A stretch of 18,569 nt of DNA, from the NCBI GenBank assembly GCA_009700485.1, contig WLLZ01000026.1, forward strand, positions 1 through 18,569, given 5' to 3'. The position numbers and the translations under genes are program-made. Of the stretch, positions 6,654 to 15,054 are shown piece after piece; positions within the stretch are counted from its first letter, which is position 1, and each line of letters opens with the position of its first letter. Under the pieces are notes generated by a model. That model saw only the letters and a list, made by a program, of their open reading frames with translations. It ran no database searches and had not been told where the DNA came from. This DNA is from Actinomycetota bacterium (GTDB lineage: Bacteria; Actinomycetota; Actinomycetes; S36-B12).

Positions 6654-8003
6654 TTGGGCCGGCTCTTCGGTACCGATGGTGTTCGGGGCCTGGCGAATCG
6701 GGATCTCACGGCCGAAATAGCCCTAGATCTTTCTGTTGCCGCCGCCCATGTGCTCGGTGATGTCGGCGCATTTGCTGGGCATCGGCCGGTGGCTGTGGTT
6801 GGTCGCGATACCCGCGCAAGTGGTGAATTTCTCGAAGCCGCGGTTGTTGCTGGCCTCGCGAGTGCCGGAGTTGACGTTGTCTTGCTTGGGGTTGTCCCTA
6901 CTCCCGCAGTTGCATATATAGCGAATTCCCTGGATGCAGATCTTGGGGTCATGTTGTCGGCCTCGCATAATCCAATGCCAGATAACGGCATCAAGTTCTT
7001 CAATCGCGGTGGCTTAAAGCTCGACGATGAGATCGAAAACGCCATCGAGGCGCGACTTAGTGAACCGTGGGATCGACCGATCGGTGATCAGGTGGGTCGG
7101 GTGCGCTTAGACCATGGCGCGATATCTGCATATGAGCAGCATTTACTAGGCAGCCTTCCCAATGATCTAACCGGGTTGAAGATTGTTGTTGACTGCGCCA
7201 ACGGAGCTGCATCAGTGATTGCCCCGGAGGTCCTGAGAAGAGCCGGGGCCGAAGTTATCGCAATCCACGCATCACCTGATGGGCTCAATATTAATGACGG
7301 GTGCGGCAGCACCCATCTCGAAGACCTGGTTGCGGCAGTGATCGAGCATGGCGCTGATGCTGGTATCGCACATGATGGTGACGCTGATCGATGCCTAGCC
7401 GTTGACGAACTTGGCCAGATTGTCGACGGAGATCACATACTGGCCATTCTCGCGATCTCCATGCGCGACGCCGGTCGGCTGGTCGAGAACACCGTCGTTT
7501 CTACGGTCATGGCCAATCTAGGTTTTAAAATCGCTATGCGCGAGGCAAATATCTTGGTGGTTGAAACCGGAGTCGGTGATCGCTACGTGCTGGAAGAGAT
7601 GCGGGCGAACGGTTTTGTTCTTGGCGGCGAGCAAAGTGGCCACATAGTGATGAGTGACTTTGCAACTACCGGCGACGGACTTCTTACCGCCCTGCATTTA
7701 CTTGCTCGGGTAGCACAGACCGGTAGGTCACTCGGGCAACTTGCTACAGCGGTAACCAAACTCCCGCAGGTGCTGATCAACGTCGAAGGCGTCGACCGCA
7801 CCCGACTGGAAGGCTGCAAAGAGGTGGACGAAGCAGTGGCTCAAGCCGCGAGTACATTGGGCGATAGGGGTCGCGTATTGCTGCGGCCATCGGGCACCGA
7901 ACCGGTTATCCGGGTAATGGTTGAGGCTCCAAGTTTGGGTGAGGCCGAGATAATTAGTGAGTCGATTGCGGTGGTCGTGCGCGCTTCGCTAGCGGCGCAT
8001 TAA
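6654..8003 (+). CDS. glmM: Phosphoglucosamine mutase
   Basis: GlmM interconverts glucosamine-6-phosphate and glucosamine-1-phosphate, the step after GlmS towards UDP-N-acetylglucosamine for peptidoglycan. The 449-residue protein has the usual length and all four phosphohexomutase signatures: GRDTRASG near residue 50, and the catalytic phosphoserine loop SASHNP with Ser104. The metal-binding loop DGDADR has Asp241, Asp243 and Asp245, and the phosphate-binding loop RPSGTEPVIRVM lies near the C-terminus. The start is TTG, immediately giving the conserved MGRLFGTDGVRG. It sits four bases after S9; the L13-S9-GlmM order is, to my knowledge, also found in mycobacteria and Streptomyces. Its last 50 bases overlap the convergent DUF389 gene. 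Confidence 0.97.
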   Translation: MGRLFGTDGVRGLANRDLTAEIALDLSVAAAHVLGDVGAFAGHRPVAVVGRDTRASGEFLEAAVVAGLASAGVDVVLLGVVPTPAVAYIANSLDADLGVMLSASHNPMPDNGIKFFNRGGLKLDDEIENAIEARLSEPWDRPIGDQVGRVRLDHGAISAYEQHLLGSLPNDLTGLKIVVDCANGAASVIAPEVLRRAGAEVIAIHASPDGLNINDGCGSTHLEDLVAAVIEHGADAGIAHDGDADRCLAVDELGQIVDGDHILAILAISMRDAGRLVENTVVSTVMANLGFKIAMREANILVVETGVGDRYVLEEMRANGFVLGGEQSGHIVMSDFATTGDGLLTALHLLARVAQTGRSLGQLATAVTKLPQVLINVEGVDRTRLEGCKEVDEAVAQAASTLGDRGRVLLRPSGTEPVIRVMVEAPSLGEAEIISESIAVVVRASLAAH

Positions 8004-8916
8004 CTCGAGACCACACAACTTGCTGAAACAGTAAGGTCAGCCATCCGGCAAGAGCCATCCCGGCAATATTGATACCAAGTTGTGCGGCGCTGCCAATAAC
8101 TTCAGGCCAGAGACCGAAAACGGCCGCGATCGCGATATTGCCCGAGGCGGGGATTGTCGTAACCGAAATGAATACGCCAACCAGTCCGCTGGTGCGCGAG
8201 GAGGTCAAGGACAGCACGCCAGCGGCACCAGCGACAATGGCAACCAAGAATGACCACCAGTTCGGGCTGTAGATGAATGCGGTGCCCGGCCGGGGTTTAA
8301 GTACATCCAGTTCGGTGATGAAACCAAATTCTCGAGCAGCTAGAGCCAGTAGGGCCACAACCGCAATCGAAACGGCAAACCCAATAATTAGGGTGCGAAG
8401 TGCCTGACGCAGTAACTTCGGGCGGCGTTTTATAAGAGCTAATCCCAGTGCGGCAATTGCGGTGAATTCAGGGCCAAGCACCATGGCACCGATCACGAGT
8501 ACCACCGAGTCGGTAACGATGGCGATTGCGGCCAATAAGGTAGCGAGGGTCATGAAGGTGAGATAGGTCCAGGTTAATTGGGTGTCGTCGTAGGCTCTCT
8601 CGATTACTTCAGCCCAAACAACGGCATCTGAACTACTGCCCGGTGCTGCGCGTTCAGCTTCAAGTCCACCCCTGGAAATCCAGGTCGTTACTGGTACTAA
8701 CTGGATGGTGCCCAACTCCTGGACTCCGATTTCGGTCAGTTTCGCCACCAAATCATTCGCGGACTCCCGAGGAATATCAGCCCAGATCACGTCACCGACC
8801 GGTTTGGCGCTAGCCCCCCGCCAGATGGTCAAACTGCTGACGGTCGGGTCAGCCTCCAAAACGGCGATAGCCGCGGCCGCTAGGTCGGTCGGGCACGCCA
8901 GGCGCAAAGTGAGCAC
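7954..8916 (-). CDS. DUF389 family integral membrane protein
   Basis: The 320-residue protein has a soluble N-terminal domain (about 1-110) beginning LTLRLACPTDLAAAAIAVLE, a pattern I recognise from actinobacterial DUF389 proteins. It is followed by about six hydrophobic segments near 117-135, 138-162, 173-195, 219-238, 243-268 and 278-301. The segment with GAMVLGPEFTAIAALGLAL followed by RRP is typical of the family. The function is not established, and no transport substrate can be inferred. It starts with GTG, which matches the usual N-terminus of homologues. It is the only minus-strand gene in the window. It is divergent from glmS (17 bases between starts) and overlaps glmM by 50 bases at the 3' ends, which looks like an insertion into an otherwise conserved plus-strand block. 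Confidence 0.82.
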   Translation of the reverse strand: MLTLRLACPTDLAAAAIAVLEADPTVSSLTIWRGASAKPVGDVIWADIPRESANDLVAKLTEIGVQELGTIQLVPVTTWISRGGLEAERAAPGSSSDAVVWAEVIERAYDDTQLTWTYLTFMTLATLLAAIAIVTDSVVLVIGAMVLGPEFTAIAALGLALIKRRPKLLRQALRTLIIGFAVSIAVVALLALAAREFGFITELDVLKPRPGTAFIYSPNWWSFLVAIVAGAAGVLSLTSSRTSGLVGVFISVTTIPASGNIAIAAVFGLWPEVIGSAAQLGINIAGMALAGWLTLLFQQVVWSRVNAPLAKRARPPQSTH

Positions 8917-8920
8917 CCTC

Positions 8921-8926
8921 TACTCT
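8921..8926 (+). promoter_or_regulatory. Candidate -10 element of leaderless glmS
   Basis: TACTCT fits the TANNNT pattern and ends seven bases before the glmS ATG, which would place the transcription start on the A of the start codon. No ribosome-binding site precedes glmS, as expected of a leaderless message. No clear -35 is visible. Confidence 0.4.
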
Positions 8927-8933
8927 GGCACCT

Positions 8934-10784
8934 ATGTGCGGGATTGTTGGGTATGTCGGCAAGAAGCAGGCACTTGAAGTCGTGGTGGCCGGCCTGCGTC
9001 GAATGGAGTACCGGGGTTACGACTCCGCTGGTATCGCGGTTATCTCGGCCGGGTGCCTAGAAATTCGCAAGAAGGCCGGAAAATTAGTCAACCTAGAAAC
9101 TTTATTGGGCTCGGACCCACTTCCAGATTCGACCACCGGCATCGGACACACTCGGTGGGCAACCCACGGCGGCCCGACCGATTCAAATGCGCACCCCCAT
9201 GTGAGCGAAGACGGCACCGTGGCCGTAATCCACAACGGCATCATCGAAAACTTTGCTGAGTTGCGGAGTGAACTTACGGCGGGTGGAGTCACCTTGACTT
9301 CGGAGACCGATACCGAAGTGGTGGCGCACCTAATCGCGAAGACTTTGCCGGACTCTGGCGATGACCTAGTCGAAGCTATGCGCAGAGTGTGTGGGCGGCT
9401 CGAGGGCGCGTTCACCTTGGTGGCTATTGATCCGCGGAAACCAGGCCTAGTGGTGGGAGCACGGAGAAATTCACCATTGGTCGTCGGTGTTGGTGTCGGT
9501 GAAAACTTCCTGGCCTCGGATGTTTCCGCTTTCGTTGATCACACTCGCGATGCCCTTGAACTTGGTCAAGACCAAATTGTGGTCCTAACAGCCGAAGCTG
9601 TTCAAGTAATGGATTTTGACGGAGCAGCCGTCCAGGCGCGCCCATTCACCGTGGATTGGGACGCATCAGCCGTTGAAAAAGGTGGTCACGATCTTTTCAT
9701 GCTCAAGGAAATCTCCGAGCAGCCGAAAGCGGTCGCTGATGCGCTACTGGGTCGCGTCGGCAAAGACGGTCGAATTCAACTTGATGAGATGGGTCTAGAG
9801 GATCAAGCGCTTCGCGACATCGACAAAGTAGTCGTGGTGGCATGCGGTACCGCTGCGCACGCTGGAATGGTCGCCAAGTACGCGATTGAAAATTGGACCC
9901 GGATACCTGTAGAGATGGAGTTGGCCAGCGAGTTTAGGTATCGCGACCCAATTGTCAATGAGCGGTCCTTAGTTATCGCAATTTCGCAATCCGGTGAGAC
10001 CATGGACACCCTGATGGCGCTGCGTCACGCTAAAGAGCAGGGGGCGAAAACACTTGCTATTTGCAATACCGTCGGATCAACAATTCCGCGCGAGTCCGAC
10101 GCGGTGGTCTACACCTACGCGGGCCCGGAGATTGCGGTCGCTTCAACTAAAGCATTTCTAACGCAGATTATCGCCGCATATCTGGTCGGGCTTTATCTCG
10201 CACAGGTTCGCGACGTGCTACCCGCGGCCGAAATTAGTGCGGTGATGGCTGATCTTGCTGATATGCCAGGCAAGGTGGATCTGGTGCTCGATACCGTCGA
10301 GCCGGTACGGGCTCTGGCGCGTGAGTTCGCAGATGCGCCTTCGGTGTTATTCATCGGCCGCCATGTGGGTTTCCCGGTGGCTTTGGAAGGTGCATTGAAA
10401 CTAAAGGAACTCGCCTATATGCACGCCGAAGGCTTCGCGGCAGGTGAGTTGAAGCACGGCCCGATTGCCTTAATTGAAGATGGAGTACCGGTGGTGGTGA
10501 TCGTGCCGTCGCCAACTGGCCGGGCGATTCTTTACGACAAGATCATTTCGAATATTCAAGAGGTCAGGGCACGCGGTGCTCGAATCATTGCGATCGCCGA
10601 AGAAGGCGACGAAAAAATCTCGGACTACGCCGACTATGTCATTCGGGTTCCAGCGGTGCCGCCACTCATGCAACCCCTAGTTTCAACCGTGCCCTTGCAA
10701 GTTTTCGCATGTGAAATGGCTACGGCTAAAGGCCATGATGTTGATCAACCCCGAAACCTCGCGAAGTCTGTGACCGTTGAGTAA
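8934..10784 (+). CDS. glmS: Glutamine-fructose-6-phosphate aminotransferase (isomerizing)
   Basis: GlmS makes glucosamine-6-phosphate from fructose-6-phosphate and glutamine, the first committed step to UDP-GlcNAc. The 616-residue protein begins MCGIVGYVGK; Cys2 becomes the N-terminal nucleophile after Met removal, which fixes the start. The glutaminase domain (about 2-225) shows GYDSAGIAV, HTRWATHGGPT and HNGIIENF. The two SIS sugar-isomerase domains follow, the first with VACGTAAHAG (Cys304) and SQSGETMDTL, the second with GELKHGPIALIEDG. The C-terminus is the conserved DVDQPRNLAKSVTVE. No ribosome-binding site is visible, and a TACTCT hexamer suggests a leaderless transcript. The next gene starts three bases after its stop. 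No glmS ribozyme-like leader fits in the 17-base gap. Confidence 0.98.
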   Translation: MCGIVGYVGKKQALEVVVAGLRRMEYRGYDSAGIAVISAGCLEIRKKAGKLVNLETLLGSDPLPDSTTGIGHTRWATHGGPTDSNAHPHVSEDGTVAVIHNGIIENFAELRSELTAGGVTLTSETDTEVVAHLIAKTLPDSGDDLVEAMRRVCGRLEGAFTLVAIDPRKPGLVVGARRNSPLVVGVGVGENFLASDVSAFVDHTRDALELGQDQIVVLTAEAVQVMDFDGAAVQARPFTVDWDASAVEKGGHDLFMLKEISEQPKAVADALLGRVGKDGRIQLDEMGLEDQALRDIDKVVVVACGTAAHAGMVAKYAIENWTRIPVEMELASEFRYRDPIVNERSLVIAISQSGETMDTLMALRHAKEQGAKTLAICNTVGSTIPRESDAVVYTYAGPEIAVASTKAFLTQIIAAYLVGLYLAQVRDVLPAAEISAVMADLADMPGKVDLVLDTVEPVRALAREFADAPSVLFIGRHVGFPVALEGALKLKELAYMHAEGFAAGELKHGPIALIEDGVPVVVIVPSPTGRAILYDKIISNIQEVRARGARIIAIAEEGDEKISDYADYVIRVPAVPPLMQPLVSTVPLQVFACEMATAKGHDVDQPRNLAKSVTVE

Positions 10785-10787
10785 CGC

Positions 10788-12332
10788 ATGATCGCGGCAT
10801 TTGATGTGGCGGCCGTTCTAGCTGCCGAGCAGGCGCATCAGCACGACCTTGAGTCTGGCGTCTTGATGGATAGAGCCGCAACCGGTCTGGCGCGAGCGGT
10901 TATTGGCCTACTTCAAGAATCGCGTGGTCGAGTTCGCGGTGCCCACGTTGCGATTGCTGTCGGGGGCGGTAACAACGGTGGTGATGCACTCTTTGCCGGA
11001 GCAAAATTGGCACAGCGCGGTGTTTCGGTTACGGCGGTGTGTGTCGCAGCGAGCGCCCATGGTGCAGGGGTAGCAGCGCTGCTCCGGGCAAATGGAAGAG
11101 TTGTGCAGTGGCATGAAGCAGAAAGCGATTTATCCCAGCAAAATATCTTCCTTGACGCCGACGTCATCATTGACGGAATTGTTGGTATTGGTGGTTCCGG
11201 GGTTCTGCGGCCCGCCGCCGCCGCAATGGTTGAACTTATTAATGCGAGTGGTGCCTTAGTGGTAGCCGTGGATCTACCAAGTGGCGTAGCCGCCGATACC
11301 GGTGAGATTGCCGAGATCGCCGTGGCCGCGGATCTCACCGTAACTTTCGGTTGCCTTAAGACGGGTTTGCTGGTTTCACCCGGCAGTGACTTTGCTGGCG
11401 GGCTGCACGTTGTTGATATTGGCATCGCCGACACCCTTGGTGAACCTACGCTAATTGCTCTTGAAGCCTTGGACGTTGTCGCTTATGTGCCAGAGCCCGG
11501 GGTTGATGACTATAAGTACCGCCGTGGGGTTGTCGGTGTAGCCGCGGGTAGCCGCCAGTATCCGGGTGCTGCGTTACTTACTGTCGGAGCGGCACGCATG
11601 GGTGACGTCGGGATGGTGCGATATCTAGACCGAGGTGACGACGTGGCGCAGCAGGTGCTCGCTATTTTTCCCGATGTAGTCGCAAGTGGTGACGACCCCG
11701 GTGGTTCAACCCGGGTGACCGCTTGGGCCTGCGGACCAGGGTTCGCGGGCCCAGAGTTCGCGGCGGCTGGCGGGCCGGCCCAGAATGAACCCGCCATTGA
11801 TGCGGTTCTTAGAACCTCGGTACCGGTGGTCCTGGACGCTGGTGCACTTATGAGTGTTGCTGGGTCAACCACCTTGCGAACCCAAATAGCGCAGCGTTCG
11901 GCGATTACGGTGATAACCCCTCATGCCGGTGAGGCTGCCGCCTTGGCGGCTGCCATCGGGCTCACCACCGACCTGGGGCGCCTAGCGCTGGCCCAAAGCC
12001 TTGCTAAGGGCCTCAATGTGGTGGTAGTGCTCAAAGGGCCGGCAAGTTTGATTGCAGCACCCAGTGGTTTGGTACTTGTTGACACCATGGGCGGTGCTGA
12101 GCTCAGCACCGCCGGCAGCGGCGACGTACTGACCGGATTAGCGGCCGCTGTCCTAGCTGGTGCCAATGCCCGAGGTGATATTGATGATCATGATGATGCG
12201 GCAGTCGCTGTGGCGGCTGCGGTATGGCTGCATGGTCAAGCCGGTCAACTTGCAGCTGCTGATGGCTGGCCGGTGACAGCGCTCGATGTGCGTGACCACC
12301 TGGGTACGGCCGTGGCGCTGGTGCGTAGGTAG
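10788..12332 (+). CDS. nnr: Bifunctional NAD(P)HX epimerase / NAD(P)HX dehydratase (YjeF-type)
   Basis: This enzyme repairs hydrated NADH and NADPH. The epimerase domain interconverts the R and S forms, and the kinase-like domain dehydrates the S form using ADP or ATP. The 514-residue protein has the YjeF N-terminal domain at about 1-215, with GGGNNGGDAL (59-68) and the block VVAVDLPSGVAADTG. The carbohydrate-kinase-like domain runs from about 230 to the end. It shows TPHAGEAAAL, VVVLKGPASLIA and AGSGDVLTGL, with Asp446 in the catalytic GxGD position. The ATG lies three bases after the glmS stop without a clear Shine-Dalgarno sequence, suggesting coupling. In several actinobacteria a holo-ACP synthase gene sits between glmS and this gene; here it is absent. 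Confidence 0.94.
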   Translation: MIAAFDVAAVLAAEQAHQHDLESGVLMDRAATGLARAVIGLLQESRGRVRGAHVAIAVGGGNNGGDALFAGAKLAQRGVSVTAVCVAASAHGAGVAALLRANGRVVQWHEAESDLSQQNIFLDADVIIDGIVGIGGSGVLRPAAAAMVELINASGALVVAVDLPSGVAADTGEIAEIAVAADLTVTFGCLKTGLLVSPGSDFAGGLHVVDIGIADTLGEPTLIALEALDVVAYVPEPGVDDYKYRRGVVGVAAGSRQYPGAALLTVGAARMGDVGMVRYLDRGDDVAQQVLAIFPDVVASGDDPGGSTRVTAWACGPGFAGPEFAAAGGPAQNEPAIDAVLRTSVPVVLDAGALMSVAGSTTLRTQIAQRSAITVITPHAGEAAALAAAIGLTTDLGRLALAQSLAKGLNVVVVLKGPASLIAAPSGLVLVDTMGGAELSTAGSGDVLTGLAAAVLAGANARGDIDDHDDAAVAVAAAVWLHGQAGQLAAADGWPVTALDVRDHLGTAVALVRR

Positions 12333-12416
12333 ATCTCTACGACTTAGCCACTAATTTATGTCCATGTCCAACAGGGTGCTAACCAAGTCGGGCGGTGCTT
12401 GGAGGACAATGCGGGC

Positions 12417-13508
12417 ATGACAACCGCGACCGTCGATCTCGGCGCCATCGCCCACAATCTGGACCTGGTTCGAGGAGTGGTGTCTGATTCTGATGTCATG
12501 GGAGTGATCAAAGCGGATGCGTATGGTCATGGCGCAATAAGGATTGCGTCGGCTCTGCGCGGCCGAGGTGTTAAATGGCTCGGGGTAGCGCTGCCACGTG
12601 AGGCACTAGATCTTCGTGAGGCCGGTGACACTGGCCGCATACTCGCATGGTTGTGGGCTCCAGGCGACGAGGATATTGAGCGGTGCGTAGCGACCGAGGT
12701 TGATCTCGGTGTATCGAATTCGCGGATGCTACAAGAAGTCTGCGCGGGCGCGATTGCTACCGGCAAGAAAGCGCGGGTGCAATTAAAGGTCGATACCGGT
12801 GTCTCGCGCAATGGTTGTTCGTTATCGCAGTGGCCGGCGCTCATTGCCGAAACACTTGAGGCGGGGCCTCTAGTTGAGGTAACCGGCATGTGGTCGCATC
12901 TCGCTAATGCCGATATACCTAATCACCGGTCGGTCCACGAGCAGCGCCTGCTCTTTGATCAGGCCTGCGCCATGGCAGAAGCAATTGGACTGGGAATCCC
13001 GCTACGCCACTTGGCTAATAGTCCGGCCGCATTGTTATGCCCTGAGACCCACTACGACTTAGTGCGAGTCGGCATAGCCCTGTATGGGGTATCGCCGGTT
13101 GAGGGTAATGATTTTGGACTTCGTCCGGCGATGGCATTGGTTTCAACGGTGGCCTCGGTAAAGACTGTCGAGGCCGGTGCGTCGGTGTCATATGGCGCCA
13201 CCTGGACGGCAACCGAAGAAACGTCTATTGCACTAGTCCTTGGTGGATACGCAGATGGGATTCCGCGGTCAGCGAGTAACAGGGCTGAGGTGTTTATCAA
13301 TGGCCGACTGCATCCGATCGTGGGTCGGGTGGCCATGGACCAATTCATGGTCGCCCTGCAAGGTGAAGCCCGGGCAGGCGACGAAGTTATTATCTTTGGA
13401 GCTGCGCCAACGGCAAATGATCTTGCCCGCGCATGCGACACCATCGGATACGAGATCGTCACTCGAATTGGCCCGCGGGTACCACGTGTTTATGTTGGTG
13501 CCCCGTGA
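12417..13508 (+). CDS. alr: Alanine racemase
   Basis: Alr interconverts L- and D-alanine using pyridoxal phosphate; D-alanine is needed for peptidoglycan. The 363-residue protein has the fold-III PLP barrel at about 1-230. Lys32 lies in VIKADAYGHG as the PLP-binding lysine, and Tyr259 in SVSYGATW is the second catalytic base. It ends with the usual RIGPRVPRVYV. The ATG at 12417 is preferred because TATVDLGAIAHNL follows at once and GGAGGA lies at 12401-12406, though its spacing of about ten bases is long. A TTG at 12399 would add six residues but would overlap that site. The 84 bases upstream show a TAATTT that might be part of a promoter, without a clear -35. The stop overlaps the next gene by four bases. 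Confidence 0.97.
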   Translation: MTTATVDLGAIAHNLDLVRGVVSDSDVMGVIKADAYGHGAIRIASALRGRGVKWLGVALPREALDLREAGDTGRILAWLWAPGDEDIERCVATEVDLGVSNSRMLQEVCAGAIATGKKARVQLKVDTGVSRNGCSLSQWPALIAETLEAGPLVEVTGMWSHLANADIPNHRSVHEQRLLFDQACAMAEAIGLGIPLRHLANSPAALLCPETHYDLVRVGIALYGVSPVEGNDFGLRPAMALVSTVASVKTVEAGASVSYGATWTATEETSIALVLGGYADGIPRSASNRAEVFINGRLHPIVGRVAMDQFMVALQGEARAGDEVIIFGAAPTANDLARACDTIGYEIVTRIGPRVPRVYVGAP

Positions 13509-14581
13509 GCCGAGATATGAGCAATGCGATCCGGGTGGTGGGCGGTGGCCTACTTGCCGCGGGGGTACTTGCGGCTGGCGCTGCGGCCGGGGCGGCCGTA
13601 GAACGCATCGTGCTTTCGCGCGGTTCAAAACCTGATGTTAAGTGGTCTATGGATGAGTTTGACTCGATAGAGCGCGATGTTATTACCAAAGACGGTACGG
13701 CACTTCATGTCGAAATCGATGAGGCCGATTCGCCACTGACAATTATTTTTTGCCACGGTTACGCCCTGAGTTTGGATTCTTGGTATTTCCAGCGCAAAGC
13801 CCTTCAAGGCAGGGCGCGATTGGTATTTTATGACCAGCGTAGCCATGGTCGTTCTGAGCGGGCCGATTTCGATTCACATCATGTTGATCAACTGGGTGAA
13901 GATCTTGGCGACCTAATCGCGGCGGTTGCTCCGAATGGGCCGCTCATGCTCGTCGGTCATTCAATGGGCGGCATGAGCATCATGGCATTTGCTGAGCAGC
14001 AGCCTGATGTTATCCGCGATCGGGTGTACGGCGTCGCACTGATTTCAAGTTCGGCGGGTGGCCTTACCGAAATAACTCTTGGCCTGCCCGCCCCATTTGG
14101 GTATATCTTCAATCGGGTCGCCTCACCGGCGGCTGCAGCGCTGGCACGTCGACGTAATTTGGTTGAGCGTGGCAGGCGATCCAGCAATGACTTGGGTATG
14201 TTGCTGACTCGGCTGTATTCATTCGGATCGGTGGCGTCCGAACAAGCTGGCCAATTGGTCTCCAACATGATTACCGCCACCCCGATTGATGTGCTTGCTG
14301 AATTCCTGCCGGCGCTCCAAGATCATGACAAGCGCGACGCGTTGCCGATACTTCAACATGCCGAAGTCCTCGTAATAGTCGGGGATTCGGATCGGCTAAC
14401 TCCGAAATCCCATAGTGAAGAGATAGTCAGCGGCATTCCCGGGGCGGAGTTTGTCGTCATCAAAGATGGGGGCCACATGGTTAATATTGAGCACCACGAA
14501 CAAGTCGATGAATTGCTGCAGCAGCTGCTTTCATGTGTTAAGCGAGATCTCATTGGTGCATCCGGTAACGGCGTTGCATGA
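13505..14581 (+). CDS. Alpha/beta hydrolase with N-terminal membrane anchor
   Basis: The 358-residue product has a hydrophobic Gly/Ala/Leu/Val segment at about 11-32, likely a membrane anchor. An alpha/beta-hydrolase domain follows. HGYALSLDSW is the oxyanion region, GHSMGGMS holds the nucleophile Ser153, and GDSDRLTP gives candidate acid Asp296 (or Asp294). GGHMVNIEHHE supplies the general base His324, so the triad is complete. The GTG start overlaps the alr stop (GTGA); ATG at 13517 is an alternative four codons in. The end overlaps tsaE by ATGA. From memory, a similar hydrolase occupies the same place between alr and tsaE in Streptomyces. The substrate is unknown; an esterase or lipase-like activity at the membrane is the most that can be inferred. 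Confidence 0.87.
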   Translation: MSRDMSNAIRVVGGGLLAAGVLAAGAAAGAAVERIVLSRGSKPDVKWSMDEFDSIERDVITKDGTALHVEIDEADSPLTIIFCHGYALSLDSWYFQRKALQGRARLVFYDQRSHGRSERADFDSHHVDQLGEDLGDLIAAVAPNGPLMLVGHSMGGMSIMAFAEQQPDVIRDRVYGVALISSSAGGLTEITLGLPAPFGYIFNRVASPAAAALARRRNLVERGRRSSNDLGMLLTRLYSFGSVASEQAGQLVSNMITATPIDVLAEFLPALQDHDKRDALPILQHAEVLVIVGDSDRLTPKSHSEEIVSGIPGAEFVVIKDGGHMVNIEHHEQVDELLQQLLSCVKRDLIGASGNGVA

Positions 14582-15054
14582 TCGAGTTAGCAGTAACGAC
14601 CGCGGGTGCAATGCAAGCCCTGGGCGAGCGGATCGGGCACAAATGTCGAGCCGGAGATCTGGTATTGCTGGTTGGAGATCTAGGCGCAGGTAAGACCACT
14701 TTGGTGCAGGGACTCGGGCTGGCTTTAGGAGTAGCTGAACGTGTTACCAGCCCAACATTTGTTATTGCTCGAGTCCATGCCACTGCTGCCGGGTTTCCTC
14801 AACTTGTGCATGTGGATGCTTATCGACTTGGCTCCGCACTCGAATTCGATGATCTGGATTTGACTGCTGACGTTGATGAGAGCGTCACCGTTGTCGAATG
14901 GGGCGAGGGCAAGGCCGAGCAGTTGGCTGGTGATTACCTCGTGGTGAAGATAAACAGATCCGATATTGGTGACGATGAGACCCGCCGGGTTGCGATCAGT
15001 GCTGTGGGTTCGCGGTGGACATTAAGTGATCTTGAAGTGTTGGCCAGGGCATGA
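14578..15054 (+). CDS. tsaE: tRNA threonylcarbamoyladenosine biosynthesis ATPase TsaE
   Basis: TsaE is the ATPase partner of TsaB and TsaD in adding threonylcarbamoyl to A37 of ANN-decoding tRNAs (t6A). The 158-residue product has the P-loop GDLGAGKTT (33-41), the TSPTFV motif shortly after, HVDAYRL near residue 79 and VVEWGEG near residue 103. All of these are standard for the family. It begins four bases before the hydrolase stop and ends four bases after the tsaB start codon begins (ATGA at both junctions), so translation is probably coupled through this run. Confidence 0.95.
   Translation: MIELAVTTAGAMQALGERIGHKCRAGDLVLLVGDLGAGKTTLVQGLGLALGVAERVTSPTFVIARVHATAAGFPQLVHVDAYRLGSALEFDDLDLTADVDESVTVVEWGEGKAEQLAGDYLVVKINRSDIGDDETRRVAISAVGSRWTLSDLEVLARA

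Noticed and set aside
8917..8933. glmS ribozyme-like regulation before glmS
   Set aside because: Only 17 bases lie between glmS and the divergent gene; the ribozyme is much longer and known mainly from Firmicutes.
11510..11872. Long minus-strand frames within the nnr gene
   Set aside because: Composition is Pro/Ala/Thr/Arg-rich, as expected from antisense reading of a GC-rich gene; no start signals or motifs.
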